Positions 1 to 6,496 of a stretch of DNA of 23,743 bases are shown piece by piece (within the stretch, counting starts at the first letter, position 1; each line of letters opens with the position of its first letter). This stretch comes from an uncultured Collinsella sp. (GTDB lineage Bacteria > Actinomycetota > Coriobacteriia > Coriobacteriales > Coriobacteriaceae). Below the pieces are notes generated by a model. That model had not been told where the DNA came from and ran no database searches. It saw nothing but the letters and a program-made list of their open reading frames with translations. The translations under genes and the position numbers were made by a program. The stretch spans positions 1-23,743 of the forward strand of contig UQIW01000026.1 of NCBI GenBank assembly GCA_900541235.1, given 5' to 3'.

Positions 1-81
1 TCTCAAGAAGGAGTAACATCGGGACTTGCAGCGACGGACCTCAGGACACTCTTACACCACGTCTGCGCGCGCGACCGCTTA

Positions 82-117
82 TAGTGAAAATAGTGAGTTT
101 AGTGAGAATAGTATTGC
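82..117. repeat. 9-bp tandem repeat TAGTGANNN, four units
   Basis: Three consecutive units start at 82, 91 and 100, each beginning TAGTGA followed by three variable bases (aaa, gtt, gaa). A fourth, degenerate unit TAGTAT begins at 109. The exact 9-bp phase without gaps suggests a repeated protein-binding site or a small satellite. It lies about 200 bases upstream of the unknown gene at 313, and no regulator can be assigned to it. Confidence 0.75.
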
Positions 118-141
118 GCAAAACTCGTGAACTCAATTATT

Positions 142-238
142 GACCTCTCGCCCAGAATGAGAGGAGGGGCAAATATTCCTATTAGAGGTCAAATCGGAGC
201 CTAATAGGGCCTTTTAGCCCCTCTCATTCCGGGCGGTC
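142..238. repeat. Nested palindromic element, about 97 bp
   Basis: The outer arms at 150-170 and 217-234 pair over the core GAATGAGAGG / CCTCTCATTC plus flanking GCCC/GGGC and GGGC/GCCC, with one 3-base bulge. GACC at 142-145 and GGTC at 235-238 extend the base. An inner stem pairs CCTATTAG (178-185) with CTAATAGG (201-208). A single strand would fold into one long hairpin with internal loops. It has no U-tract typical of an intrinsic terminator, so a REP/MITE-like element or a structured RNA is more likely. Confidence 0.7.
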
Positions 239-312
239 GCTTTCTTTTGAATATTGTCGTAAGCTGTTATCACTTATCTTAATGAATGCATACTGTTTGC
301 GGGGTACTCGCC

Positions 313-960
313 GTGAAACGCTCCACCTATATCGGCCTACTCGTCTTAGCGTTTGCAATTACCGCAGTTGGCGTAGGCATTATCTATCTCGCATTTCTCC
401 CTGCCTCGGCGACGCAGGCGGCGGTTGAAACCGTAAGCTACCCCATCGAAATCCTCACCGATATCGTCAAACCCGATTCAATCACCGTCGATTTCGACGG
501 TACGCCCGCAGCGCTTGGGATCAGCAACTATCCCCGAATCGAACTTGGAGCCACGCGCTATACCCAAGATGAGCAGCTTATCGGCAAGGCAACCAGTTTA
601 CTCAAAGGCAAGACGTTTAAGCGGTGGTACGGCGCCGTAATATATCGAGCCAAGAAAATCCAAATGAATGGCGGGTATTATTCGACCCTCGAGCTCGATG
701 CGGCAAACGGAAGCAGACTGTGCAACGTTTCATACGACCCCGGCTACGTGGACAACGAAGGGCCGGGGGTCTATATCTCGGATGGCAACGTGATCTACGT
801 CATGGAAGGCGACCAGACGGCAGTCGTCGATTTTATGGATCGGTGTACCGAGGATGCCTACGAACAAACTTGCGAGCCCGATCCGCAGACAGCGCGCAAC
901 AGCGGCTCGGCACGCACTTGGCTATTTGACGATGAAATAACCTGGACCCCATCGAAATAA
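313..960 (+). CDS. Hypothetical membrane-anchored protein
   Basis: This 215-residue protein matches no family I recognise. The GTG at 313 is chosen because GGGG sits about 8 bases upstream and because it gives a classic short basic N-terminus (VKRSTY). The in-frame ATG at 286 adds nine residues and has no ribosome binding site. A single hydrophobic segment at about residues 7-28 is either an uncleaved membrane anchor or a signal peptide with possible cleavage after an Ala-rich stretch. The rest is hydrophilic, with beta-like segments, many Asp and Tyr residues and three or four cysteines in the C-terminal half. It should therefore lie outside the membrane. The gene stands alone between repeat-rich stretches, with no operon partner in view. 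Confidence 0.75.
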   Translation: MKRSTYIGLLVLAFAITAVGVGIIYLAFLPASATQAAVETVSYPIEILTDIVKPDSITVDFDGTPAALGISNYPRIELGATRYTQDEQLIGKATSLLKGKTFKRWYGAVIYRAKKIQMNGGYYSTLELDAANGSRLCNVSYDPGYVDNEGPGVYISDGNVIYVMEGDQTAVVDFMDRCTEDAYEQTCEPDPQTARNSGSARTWLFDDEITWTPSK

Positions 961-976
961 GGACCCGCCGGGCAGT

Positions 977-1190
977 CACCTTTGTGGTGGTCTCGGCTCC
1001 GATGTTCCACTGTCTCGATCTGTAACATCTAGCGGCCCTTTTCAATCCTAGATGTTACAGATCGAGATGAAATGATCGGCGGCGATTGTTTGTCTCAATC
1101 TGTAACAGCTGCTCGTCAAATATGGGCCCAGATGTTACAGGTCGAGACAAACGGGACCACTACAAAGGTGCCTGTCCCCTTTGTGGTGGT
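977..1190. repeat. Composite palindromic (MITE-like) element with inverted ends
   Basis: CACCTTTGTGGTGG at 977-990 is inverted at 1157-1170 with one mismatch, and its last 13 bases recur directly at 1178-1190. Between the ends lie two hairpins built from the same word. TCTCGATCTGTAACATCTAG (1013-1032) pairs perfectly with 1048-1067, and 1088-1110 pairs with 1130-1152 with three mismatches. All four arms share a CTGTAACA/TGTTACAG core. No coding capacity is evident. It resembles a non-autonomous mobile or REP-type element and may also terminate the flanking convergent genes. Confidence 0.7.
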
Positions 1191-1284
1191 TTTCGACAAA
1201 AGAAGCCGCCCCGATAACAGAGGCGGCATCAAGCAAGTCTATTTATTAGCGTCCCTCAAGACCCAACGAGAACGCAGAAATGTA

Positions 1285-1358
1285 GCCCAGGGCTTACCCT
1301 TTCCCGAACGCGACCCTCGCGAAGCGCGTGAGCGGGCGGGAAAGGGTAAGCCCCGGGC
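1285..1358 (-). terminator. Long stem-loop downstream of the hydratase gene
   Basis: The arms at 1285-1306 and 1337-1358 are complementary over 22 bases with a single mismatch (core GGCTTACCCTTTCCCG). They enclose a GC-rich loop that can itself pair (CTCGCG with CGCG). The stem begins 16 bases after the hydratase stop codon on the minus strand, so a role in ending or stabilising that transcript is likely. There is no clean U-run after it, so a repeat element is an alternative. Confidence 0.55.
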
Positions 1359-1373
1359 GGACAATTAAGTGCG

Positions 1374-3674
1374 TTACTCGGCAGCGGCCTTGAACTTGTT
1401 GTAGTTGATCAGGCAGCCAGCCTTGACGATGGCACGCTCCTCTGCCGTCATATCGGCAACGTAGAGCTCGATCTGCTCAACCGCACCGTCGGCACGCACC
1501 ACGTAGGCGGCGATGTCCTTTAGGTCGTCATCGAGCGCAGCGCGAATCCCCGGCACGAAGACATAGTCGCCCACCTCAAAGTTGGGCTCGGCCTCCATCT
1601 GGAAGGGCACCATGCCCCAGTTCATCACGTTGGAGCGATAGCGCTTGGTGGCGTACTCGTGGACGATGTTGGCCAGGCCGCCGATCACGCGCTGGCAGCT
1701 CGCAGCCTGCTCGCGGGCAGAACCGTCACCGGGCTTCTTGGCATAGAGCATGGAGCCGTACTCGGTCGCCTTGGCATCGGCCGCGACACCCGCGCTGGCC
1801 AGCGCCTCAAACACACCAGCAAGCTCGGTATCGAGCGCGGCCAAGTCGCCCGCGGACTCGCCAGCCACGCGGCGCTTCTCCACGGCGTCGACCTCCTTGG
1901 AACGGCCCACGTAAGCCGGGTCGCGGCGGCTGAGCGTAAACTCGGCCAAGCCCAGCGGGTTGGAGCGGAAGGAGCTCGTCTCGCCCGAAGGAATGAGCTC
2001 GTCGGTCGTAGTGACCGGGTCCATGATCTTGGAGCACACCTTGAGCAGGATGTCGTCGCCGAGGGGCTCCATCGCGGGCCACGGCTTGATGTTGGGGCCC
2101 TCGACCAGCTCGTCGGCAGGCTCCGCCTTGCCAAAGCCCCAGTACACGCGCTTTTTGTACGGTGCGTCGTCAAAGGTGTACTCGCAGGCCTCGTCCCAAG
2201 TCTCCTCGGGCAGGTCGGTCGCCGGCGTCAGGACGCCGCCGTTGGCAGCCGTCGCCGCAATGGAGCGGGCGTCCATCAGGGCTACGGCACTCAGCTGGCC
2301 ATTACCCGGCTTGGAACCCTCGCGGTTGGGGAAATTGCGCGTGGTGTGGCGGATCGAAAGGCCGTTGTTGGCAGGCGTGTCGCCGGCGCCGAAGCACGGG
2401 CCGCAGAATGCCGTGCGCACAATCGCGCCGGCCTCCATAAGGTCGTAAATATAGCCGCGGCGCGTAAGCTCGAGTGCCACGGGCTGGCTCGTAGGATAGA
2501 CCGACAGCGAGAACTCGCCGCAGCCGGTGTTGGCGCCCTTGAGCACGCGAGCAGCCTGGACCACGGAGTCGTAGTTGCCGCCCGAGCAGCCGGCGATAAC
2601 GCCCTGCTGCACGTGCAGCTTGCCGTCGACGATCTTGTCGAGCAGGCTAAAGTGCGTCTTGCCCTCGCCGATCTTGGCGGCCTCGAGTTCAACCTCGTGC
2701 AGGATGTCCTCGAGGTTCTCGTTGAGCTCGTCGATCTCAAAGCCGTTGGAAGGATGGAACGGCAGCGCGATCATGGGTTTGATGCTCGACAGATCGACCT
2801 CGACGCAGCCGTCGTAGTAGGCAACATCGGCGGGCTTGAGCTCGCGGTAGTCGTCGCCGCGGCCGTGCATGGTCAGGAATGCGTGCGTGTCCTCGTCAGT
2901 TGCCCAAATGGAGGAAAGGCAGGTGGTCTCGGTGGTCATGACGTCAACGCCGTTGCGGTAATCGGTCGTCATGCTCGCGATGCCCGGACCCACAAACTCC
3001 ATGACCCTGTTCTTGACGTAGCCCTTGGCAAAGACGGCGCGGATGATGGCGAGCGCCACATCGTGCGGGCCGACGCCGGGGCGCGGGGCGCCCGTAAGGT
3101 AGATGGCGACGACGCCGGGATAGGCGACATCGTAGGTGTCGCGCAGCAGCTGCTTTGCCAACTCGCCGCCGCCCTCGCCCACGGCTATGGTACCCAGGGC
3201 ACCATAGCGGGTGTGCGAGTCGGAACCCAGGATCATCTTGCCGCAGCCGGCGAAGTTCTCACGCATAAAGGAGTGGATGACGGCGATGTGCGGCGGAACG
3301 AAGATGCCGCCATACTTCTTGGCCGCGGAAAGGCCAAAGACGTGATCGTCCTCGTTGATGGTGCCGCCCACGGCGCATAGCGAGTTATGGCAATTGGTGA
3401 GCACGTAAGGCAACGGGAACTGCTCCATGCCCGAGGCGCGCGCCGTCTGGATGATGCCGACAAAGGTGATGTCGTGGCTCGCCATGGCGTCGAAGCGAAT
3501 CTTGAGCGCCTCGGGATTGCCGGACGTATTGTGTGCCTGGAGGATCGAATACGCGATGGTACCGCGCTTGGCATCCTCGGGCGCCTGCGTAATACCGCGC
3601 TCGGCAGCCTCAGCCGCAGGCACAACCTCGCTGCCGCCGCGCAGGTAGATGCCGTCCTCGTACAGCTTGACCAT
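1374..3674 (-). CDS. Aconitase-superfamily hydratase (aconitate hydratase-like)
   Basis: This 766-residue protein has the aconitase fold signature. NCHNSLC lies near residue 115, followed by SDSHTRYGALGTIAVGEGGG. The three probable [4Fe-4S] ligands are C363 (in GCSGGNYDS), C424 and C427 (in FCGPCFGAGDTPANNG). Their 61 + 3 spacing closely resembles the 63 + 3 spacing of mitochondrial aconitase. The C-terminal third, with FRSNPLGLAEF and NWGMVPFQ, matches the swivelling domain. The sequence and length resemble the YbhJ-type putative hydratases more than classic AcnA or AcnB, so the substrate (citrate/isocitrate or another hydroxy-acid) is uncertain. The ATG at 3674 is chosen because GGGAG lies five bases upstream. 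In-frame starts further upstream extend into the intergenic repeats and lack ribosome binding sites. The gene is alone in its transcription unit. Confidence 0.88.
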   Translation of the reverse strand: MVKLYEDGIYLRGGSEVVPAAEAAERGITQAPEDAKRGTIAYSILQAHNTSGNPEALKIRFDAMASHDITFVGIIQTARASGMEQFPLPYVLTNCHNSLCAVGGTINEDDHVFGLSAAKKYGGIFVPPHIAVIHSFMRENFAGCGKMILGSDSHTRYGALGTIAVGEGGGELAKQLLRDTYDVAYPGVVAIYLTGAPRPGVGPHDVALAIIRAVFAKGYVKNRVMEFVGPGIASMTTDYRNGVDVMTTETTCLSSIWATDEDTHAFLTMHGRGDDYRELKPADVAYYDGCVEVDLSSIKPMIALPFHPSNGFEIDELNENLEDILHEVELEAAKIGEGKTHFSLLDKIVDGKLHVQQGVIAGCSGGNYDSVVQAARVLKGANTGCGEFSLSVYPTSQPVALELTRRGYIYDLMEAGAIVRTAFCGPCFGAGDTPANNGLSIRHTTRNFPNREGSKPGNGQLSAVALMDARSIAATAANGGVLTPATDLPEETWDEACEYTFDDAPYKKRVYWGFGKAEPADELVEGPNIKPWPAMEPLGDDILLKVCSKIMDPVTTTDELIPSGETSSFRSNPLGLAEFTLSRRDPAYVGRSKEVDAVEKRRVAGESAGDLAALDTELAGVFEALASAGVAADAKATEYGSMLYAKKPGDGSAREQAASCQRVIGGLANIVHEYATKRYRSNVMNWGMVPFQMEAEPNFEVGDYVFVPGIRAALDDDLKDIAAYVVRADGAVEQIELYVADMTAEERAIVKAGCLINYNKFKAAAE

Positions 3675-3857
3675 ACTGTCTCCCACTCTGCCCAAGAGAT
3701 TTGGGCGCATAGCATACATTCGTTCAATATCGTGCCATAGAACGGTTGCAAGTGGGTTACGAATCTGCACGTTCACTTTATCTCGGTAAAGTAAAGGACG
3801 AGCCCGGCGAGGGCCGACAGATTTGGTGCAAGAGCGTCCCTTTCGACTAGTCATTTA

Positions 3858-3929
3858 AGAACGTCCCCAATGACTATTTCCAAAGTGAGGAACGTCCCCA
3901 AGTGCCGCATCCGGGCCATGGCAACGCCG
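3858..3929. repeat. Dispersed GAACGTCCCC repeat, copy 1
   Basis: GAACGTCCCCAA occurs twice here (from 3859 and from 3890). The block from 3888 to 3908 recurs identically at 23608-23628. CCATGGCAACGCCG (3916-3929) recurs at 23640-23653, and the word CCCCAATGACTA (3865-3876) is also shared with the distal copy. AAATGACT-type ends flanking GGGGACGTTC on the minus strand can pair. This is a mosaic of short repeat units present at both ends of the window, typical of REP-like intergenic sequence. Confidence 0.75.
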
Positions 3930-3950
3930 ATATTTTGCCGCGGACAGCGA

Positions 3951-4049
3951 AAGCCCGCCAGAGCGAGCAAGGTGCCTTGAAACAAGGCGGCATTGATCTT
4001 TTGATCATGCCGCCGAAGTTGAAAGGCAGATTGCCGCTCTGGCGGGCTT
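3951..4049. repeat. Nested palindromic element, 99 bp
   Basis: AAGCCCGCCAGAGCG (3951-3965) is the perfect 15-base inverse of 4035-4049. An inner stem pairs GGCGGCAT(T)GATC (3986-3998) with GATCATGCCGCC (4003-4014) around a TTTT loop, with one bulged base. This two-stem design is the same as at 142-238 and 8651-8762, although the sequences differ. It lies downstream of hspR and may also help end the heat-shock operon transcript. Confidence 0.7.
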
Positions 4050-4062
4050 GCAGCGTCGACTG

Positions 4063-4090
4063 GTTACGCGGGTTGGTAAAACCGCGTAAC
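4063..4090 (-). terminator. Stem-loop at the hspR stop codon
   Basis: GTTACGCGG (4063-4071) pairs with CCGCGTAAC (4082-4090) around a 10-base loop, directly at the hspR stop. On the minus strand the hairpin lacks a following U-run, so termination is only probable. Confidence 0.4.
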
Positions 4091-4506
4091 TACAAATCCC
4101 CGCCTGCGCCCAAAAGCTTGCGCATGACTTGCTCGGGGTTGACTGAGCCGTCGCGCGGGGCTAAGGCAGTGATCTTCTTCTGCATCTTGTACTCGTGCAG
4201 CTCGTCCTCGAGCTGGCGCACGCGAGCACGGAGCTTTTCGTTTTCGCGCTCACGCTCCTCGGCACGCTCCTTCATATCGAGGATGCGCACCACGCCGGCA
4301 AGGTTGATACCCTCGTCGGTCAGCTGGTTGATGAGCTCCAGGCGCTCGATATCGGCACGCGAATACAGACGCGTGTTGCCGCCCGAGCGCTGGGGGTTCA
4401 CCAGGCCCTTGGACTCGTAGACGCGCAGAGTCTGCGGATGCATGCCGGTCAGCTCGGCCGCCACGCTGATCATGTACAGCGGTTTGTTCCTATTGTCCTC
4501 GGCCAT
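4090..4506 (-). CDS. hspR: HspR, MerR-family heat-shock repressor
   Basis: This 138-residue protein has an N-terminal MerR-type winged helix-turn-helix (about residues 10-80: MISVAAELTGMHPQTLRVYESKGLVNP, abbreviated here as the MHPQTLR-YE core, then the RLYS wing). A charged coiled coil follows at about residues 78-115. The motif and length are typical of actinobacterial HspR, which binds HAIR operators and uses DnaK as co-repressor to silence the dnaK operon until heat stress. It is the last gene of the dnaK-grpE-dnaJ-hspR operon, 72 bases after dnaJ, so it should be autoregulated. The ATG at 4506 has AAGGGG about 10 bases upstream. No unusual features. Confidence 0.95.
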   Translation of the reverse strand: MAEDNRNKPLYMISVAAELTGMHPQTLRVYESKGLVNPQRSGGNTRLYSRADIERLELINQLTDEGINLAGVVRILDMKERAEERERENEKLRARVRQLEDELHEYKMQKKITALAPRDGSVNPEQVMRKLLGAGGDL

Positions 4507-4578
4507 GCTACCTGACCCCTTTCCGTCTCGTTATCGTCCATCATAAGCCCGCGGGCGTGGGCGTGCGCCGCGACCGCC

Positions 4579-5544
4579 CTAGTACGTCGCCTTGTAACGA
4601 TTGACCTTCTCGCGGTAGTCGCGCGTGTCGGCCTCGCGCAGCTTGGTCATGGCATCGCGCTCGTCATCGGACAGGTTCGTGGGGACCTGCACCTTGATCT
4701 CGACGAGCAGCGCGCCTGTACGGCCACGGTGTTTAACATCGGGCGCCCCCATTTCCTTAAAGCGGAACTTCTTGCCCGTCTGGGTACCCGCGGGCACCTT
4801 CAGACGAACCGTCGCACCGCCGGGCGTCGGCACGTCCACCGTGCAGCCGAGCGCCGCCTCATAGACCGAGACCGGTACCTCCATGGTCACGTCGGCACCT
4901 TTACGCTTAAACAGCGGATGCTCCTCCACGTGCGTGGTCACGACCAGGTCGCCGCGCTCGCCGCCGGCAACGCCATACTCGCCGCGACGTTTGTAGCGCA
5001 GCTTGCCGCCGTCGACCGCGCCCGCGGGGACCGAGACCGTAATGGTCTGCTGCTCGCCCGTCGAGGGAATGCGGTAAGTGACCTTGTGCGTCACGCCGCG
5101 AAACGCGTCCTCGGCCGTCACATCGACGGTCAGCGACAAGTCGCCGCCCTTGCGCGAACGGCTGCGACCCGCGCCGGCACCGGCAGTGCCTGCAGCCCCG
5201 GCAAAGCCCGAGCCCCAATCGCTGCCCCAGGCGCCGTTGCCGCTAAAGATGCTGTCGAAGATATCGCCCCAGCCGCTGGCGCCCGCGCCGGCACCATAGC
5301 CGCCGCCATACGCGCCGCCCGCGCCCGGCATGCCGCCAAACATGAGCATCTGGTCGTACTCTTTGCGCTTCTTCTCGTCCGAAAGCGTCTCGTAGGCCTC
5401 GCTGATCTCCTTGAACTTGGCCTCGTCGCCGCCGGCATCGGGGTGATATTTTTGCGCGAGCTTGCGAAACGCGCTCTTGATCTCTTTGTCGGAGGCGCTC
5501 TTGGATACGCCCAGGATGTCATAGAAGGTTTTGCCTGCAGCCAT
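4579..5544 (-). CDS. dnaJ: J-domain co-chaperone without zinc finger (DnaJ/CbpA type)
   Basis: This 321-residue protein stimulates DnaK ATPase and delivers unfolded substrates. The J domain is at about residues 6-70, with the HPD motif at 34-36. A Gly/Ala/Phe-rich linker follows at about 72-130, and then two beta-barrel substrate domains (about 135-315). The four CxxCxGxG zinc-binding repeats of classical DnaJ are absent: only one cysteine is visible, in the C-terminal half. It is thus a class II J-protein such as CbpA, although it occupies the dnaJ slot of the hspR operon. GGAGAGGAG lies just upstream of the ATG at 5544. Two strong hairpins separate it from grpE. Confidence 0.93.
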   Translation of the reverse strand: MAAGKTFYDILGVSKSASDKEIKSAFRKLAQKYHPDAGGDEAKFKEISEAYETLSDEKKRKEYDQMLMFGGMPGAGGAYGGGYGAGAGASGWGDIFDSIFSGNGAWGSDWGSGFAGAAGTAGAGAGRSRSRKGGDLSLTVDVTAEDAFRGVTHKVTYRIPSTGEQQTITVSVPAGAVDGGKLRYKRRGEYGVAGGERGDLVVTTHVEEHPLFKRKGADVTMEVPVSVYEAALGCTVDVPTPGGATVRLKVPAGTQTGKKFRFKEMGAPDVKHRGRTGALLVEIKVQVPTNLSDDERDAMTKLREADTRDYREKVNRYKATY

Positions 5545-5566
5545 CGTAGCTCCTCTCCTGTTTCAT

Positions 5567-5587
5567 CCGCCGCCCAGCGGGCGGCGG
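5567..5587 (-). other. GC hairpin in the dnaJ leader
   Basis: CCGCCGCCC (5567-5575) pairs perfectly with GGGCGGCGG (5579-5587) around three bases. It lies about 20 bases upstream of the dnaJ start and just before its ribosome binding site. It could mask initiation or act as an mRNA 5' stabiliser after processing. Confidence 0.6.
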
Positions 5588-5615
5588 CTCATGCTTTCAT
5601 ATGGCACTAGGCCAG

Positions 5616-5650
5616 AAAGGGCCCCGGGTGTTGCCCCGGGGCCCTTCTCA
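5616..5650 (-). terminator. Intra-operon stem-loop between grpE and dnaJ
   Basis: AGAAAGGGCCCCGGG (5616-5630) pairs with CCCCGGGGCCCTTCT (5636-5650), with one bulge and a 5-base loop. It starts immediately after the grpE stop. On the minus strand the stem ends in CCCTTTCT, a weak U-rich tail. It probably causes partial termination or processing, so that dnaK-grpE mRNA exceeds dnaJ-hspR mRNA. Confidence 0.6.
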
Positions 5651-5651
5651 A

Positions 5652-6494
5652 TTACTCCTCGGTGCTCTCGGCCGTATCGGCCGCAGCATCCTCGGGCGCC
5701 GCTTCGGGCTCCGGTGCGGGGCGCTTCTCGCCACCGTAGGTCACCGTCACCATCGCGGAACGCAGGATGCGATCCGCCATGCGGTAGCCCTTCTGGTACA
5801 CGTCGTTGACGGTCTCGTCGTACTGCGATGCGTCCTCGACGCGACCCACGGCCTGATGCTCGAGCGGATCGAACGCCTCGCCCTTGGGGTCGATGGGCTC
5901 AACGCCCTCGTGCGCAAACACATCGAGCAGCTTGGCATGCACCGCGTCGACACCGTCGACGAACTGCTTAAAGTCGTCGGCAAGCTCCTGGCTGCGGGCA
6001 TGGTCGATCGCACGCTCGATATCGTCGACCACCGGCAGCAGCGCGGTGACGAGCTTCTCGGTCGCGCGCTCGCGCTCGGCGATACGCTCATTGGCGGTGC
6101 GGCGACGGAAGTTCTCCCAGTCGGCCTGCAGACGGGCGGTACGCTCGGTGGCGTCCTTTGCCTTGTCCTCGGCGGCCTTCTGAGCCTCCGCCGCAGCATC
6201 GAGCTCGTTGCGCACGTCGGCAAGCTCTTTCTGAGCCTGCTCGAACTTGAGCTTAAAGTCGTTGTCGGCGGCTTCCTCACCGGCGCGGATAGCGGCTTCC
6301 ACCATCTCGTCCTCGGTCATCGTCGCCTCCTTGTTGGAATCCTCTACTTGGTTCTCGGCAGCCTCGGCGGCCGGGGCCTCGTTGGCCTCGGTAACGTCTG
6401 CGGCCTCTACGGGAATCTTCACGTCCTTCTCCTCAGAGTCAACGGGGGCGGCACCAACGGCGGCCGCCTCCGTGCGAGCTTTACGGCCGGACAT
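5652..6494 (-). CDS. grpE: GrpE, nucleotide exchange factor for DnaK
   Basis: This 280-residue protein is longer than the usual 180-210. The first 85 or so residues are a low-complexity Ala/Glu/Val-rich acidic extension. A long coiled coil (about 95-170) contains the typical RLQADWENFRRR motif. The C-terminal beta domain carries GVEPIDPKGEAFDPLEHQAV and the YQKGYRMADRILR signature. GrpE releases ADP from DnaK and closes the chaperone cycle. The start at 6494 lies two bases after the dnaK stop, indicating translational coupling, and dnaJ follows 107 bases on. The acidic extension is common in high-GC actinobacteria. Confidence 0.95.
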   Translation of the reverse strand: MSGRKARTEAAAVGAAPVDSEEKDVKIPVEAADVTEANEAPAAEAAENQVEDSNKEATMTEDEMVEAAIRAGEEAADNDFKLKFEQAQKELADVRNELDAAAEAQKAAEDKAKDATERTARLQADWENFRRRTANERIAERERATEKLVTALLPVVDDIERAIDHARSQELADDFKQFVDGVDAVHAKLLDVFAHEGVEPIDPKGEAFDPLEHQAVGRVEDASQYDETVNDVYQKGYRMADRILRSAMVTVTYGGEKRPAPEPEAAPEDAAADTAESTEE

Positions 6495-6496
6495 GA

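Larger units (their letters stand above)
1..312. other. Gene-poor left edge of the window
   Basis: No convincing coding region is visible before the GTG at 313. The stretch holds a 9-bp tandem repeat (82-117) and a nested inverted repeat (142-238), listed separately. No clear -35/-10 pair for the gene at 313 stands out; the AT-rich part at 245-285 is the likeliest promoter location. Confidence 0.5.
961..1373. other. Intergenic stretch filled with palindromic elements
   Basis: This 413-base gap between the 3' ends of the unknown gene and the hydratase gene is convergent, so it should contain terminators rather than promoters. It holds a composite element (977-1190) and a long hairpin (1285-1358). 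The 98-codon reading frame at 1072-1368 runs through both palindromes and is not regarded as a gene. Confidence 0.6.
3675..4089. other. Intergenic stretch between the hydratase and hspR
   Basis: This 415-base stretch holds the hydratase 5' region and the dnaK operon 3' end, both on the minus strand. A short inverted repeat, ACTTTA (3775-3780) with TAAAGT (3787-3792), lies about 100 bases upstream of the hydratase start and could be an operator. The remainder is repeat material (3858-3929, 3951-4049) and an operon terminator (4063-4090). No credible gene is seen. Confidence 0.55.

Noticed and set aside
1072..1368. 98-codon plus-strand frame
   Set aside because: It is made wholly of palindromic repeat arms (1088-1152 and 1285-1358).
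1659..3380. 573-codon open frame on the plus strand, antisense to the hydratase
   Set aside because: GC-rich codon bias of the true gene creates long shadow frames; the translation has no domain signature and no ribosome binding site.
3675..3854. 60-codon extension of the hydratase
   Set aside because: It reads through intergenic repeat sequence, is basic and unlike the family, and has no ribosome binding site.
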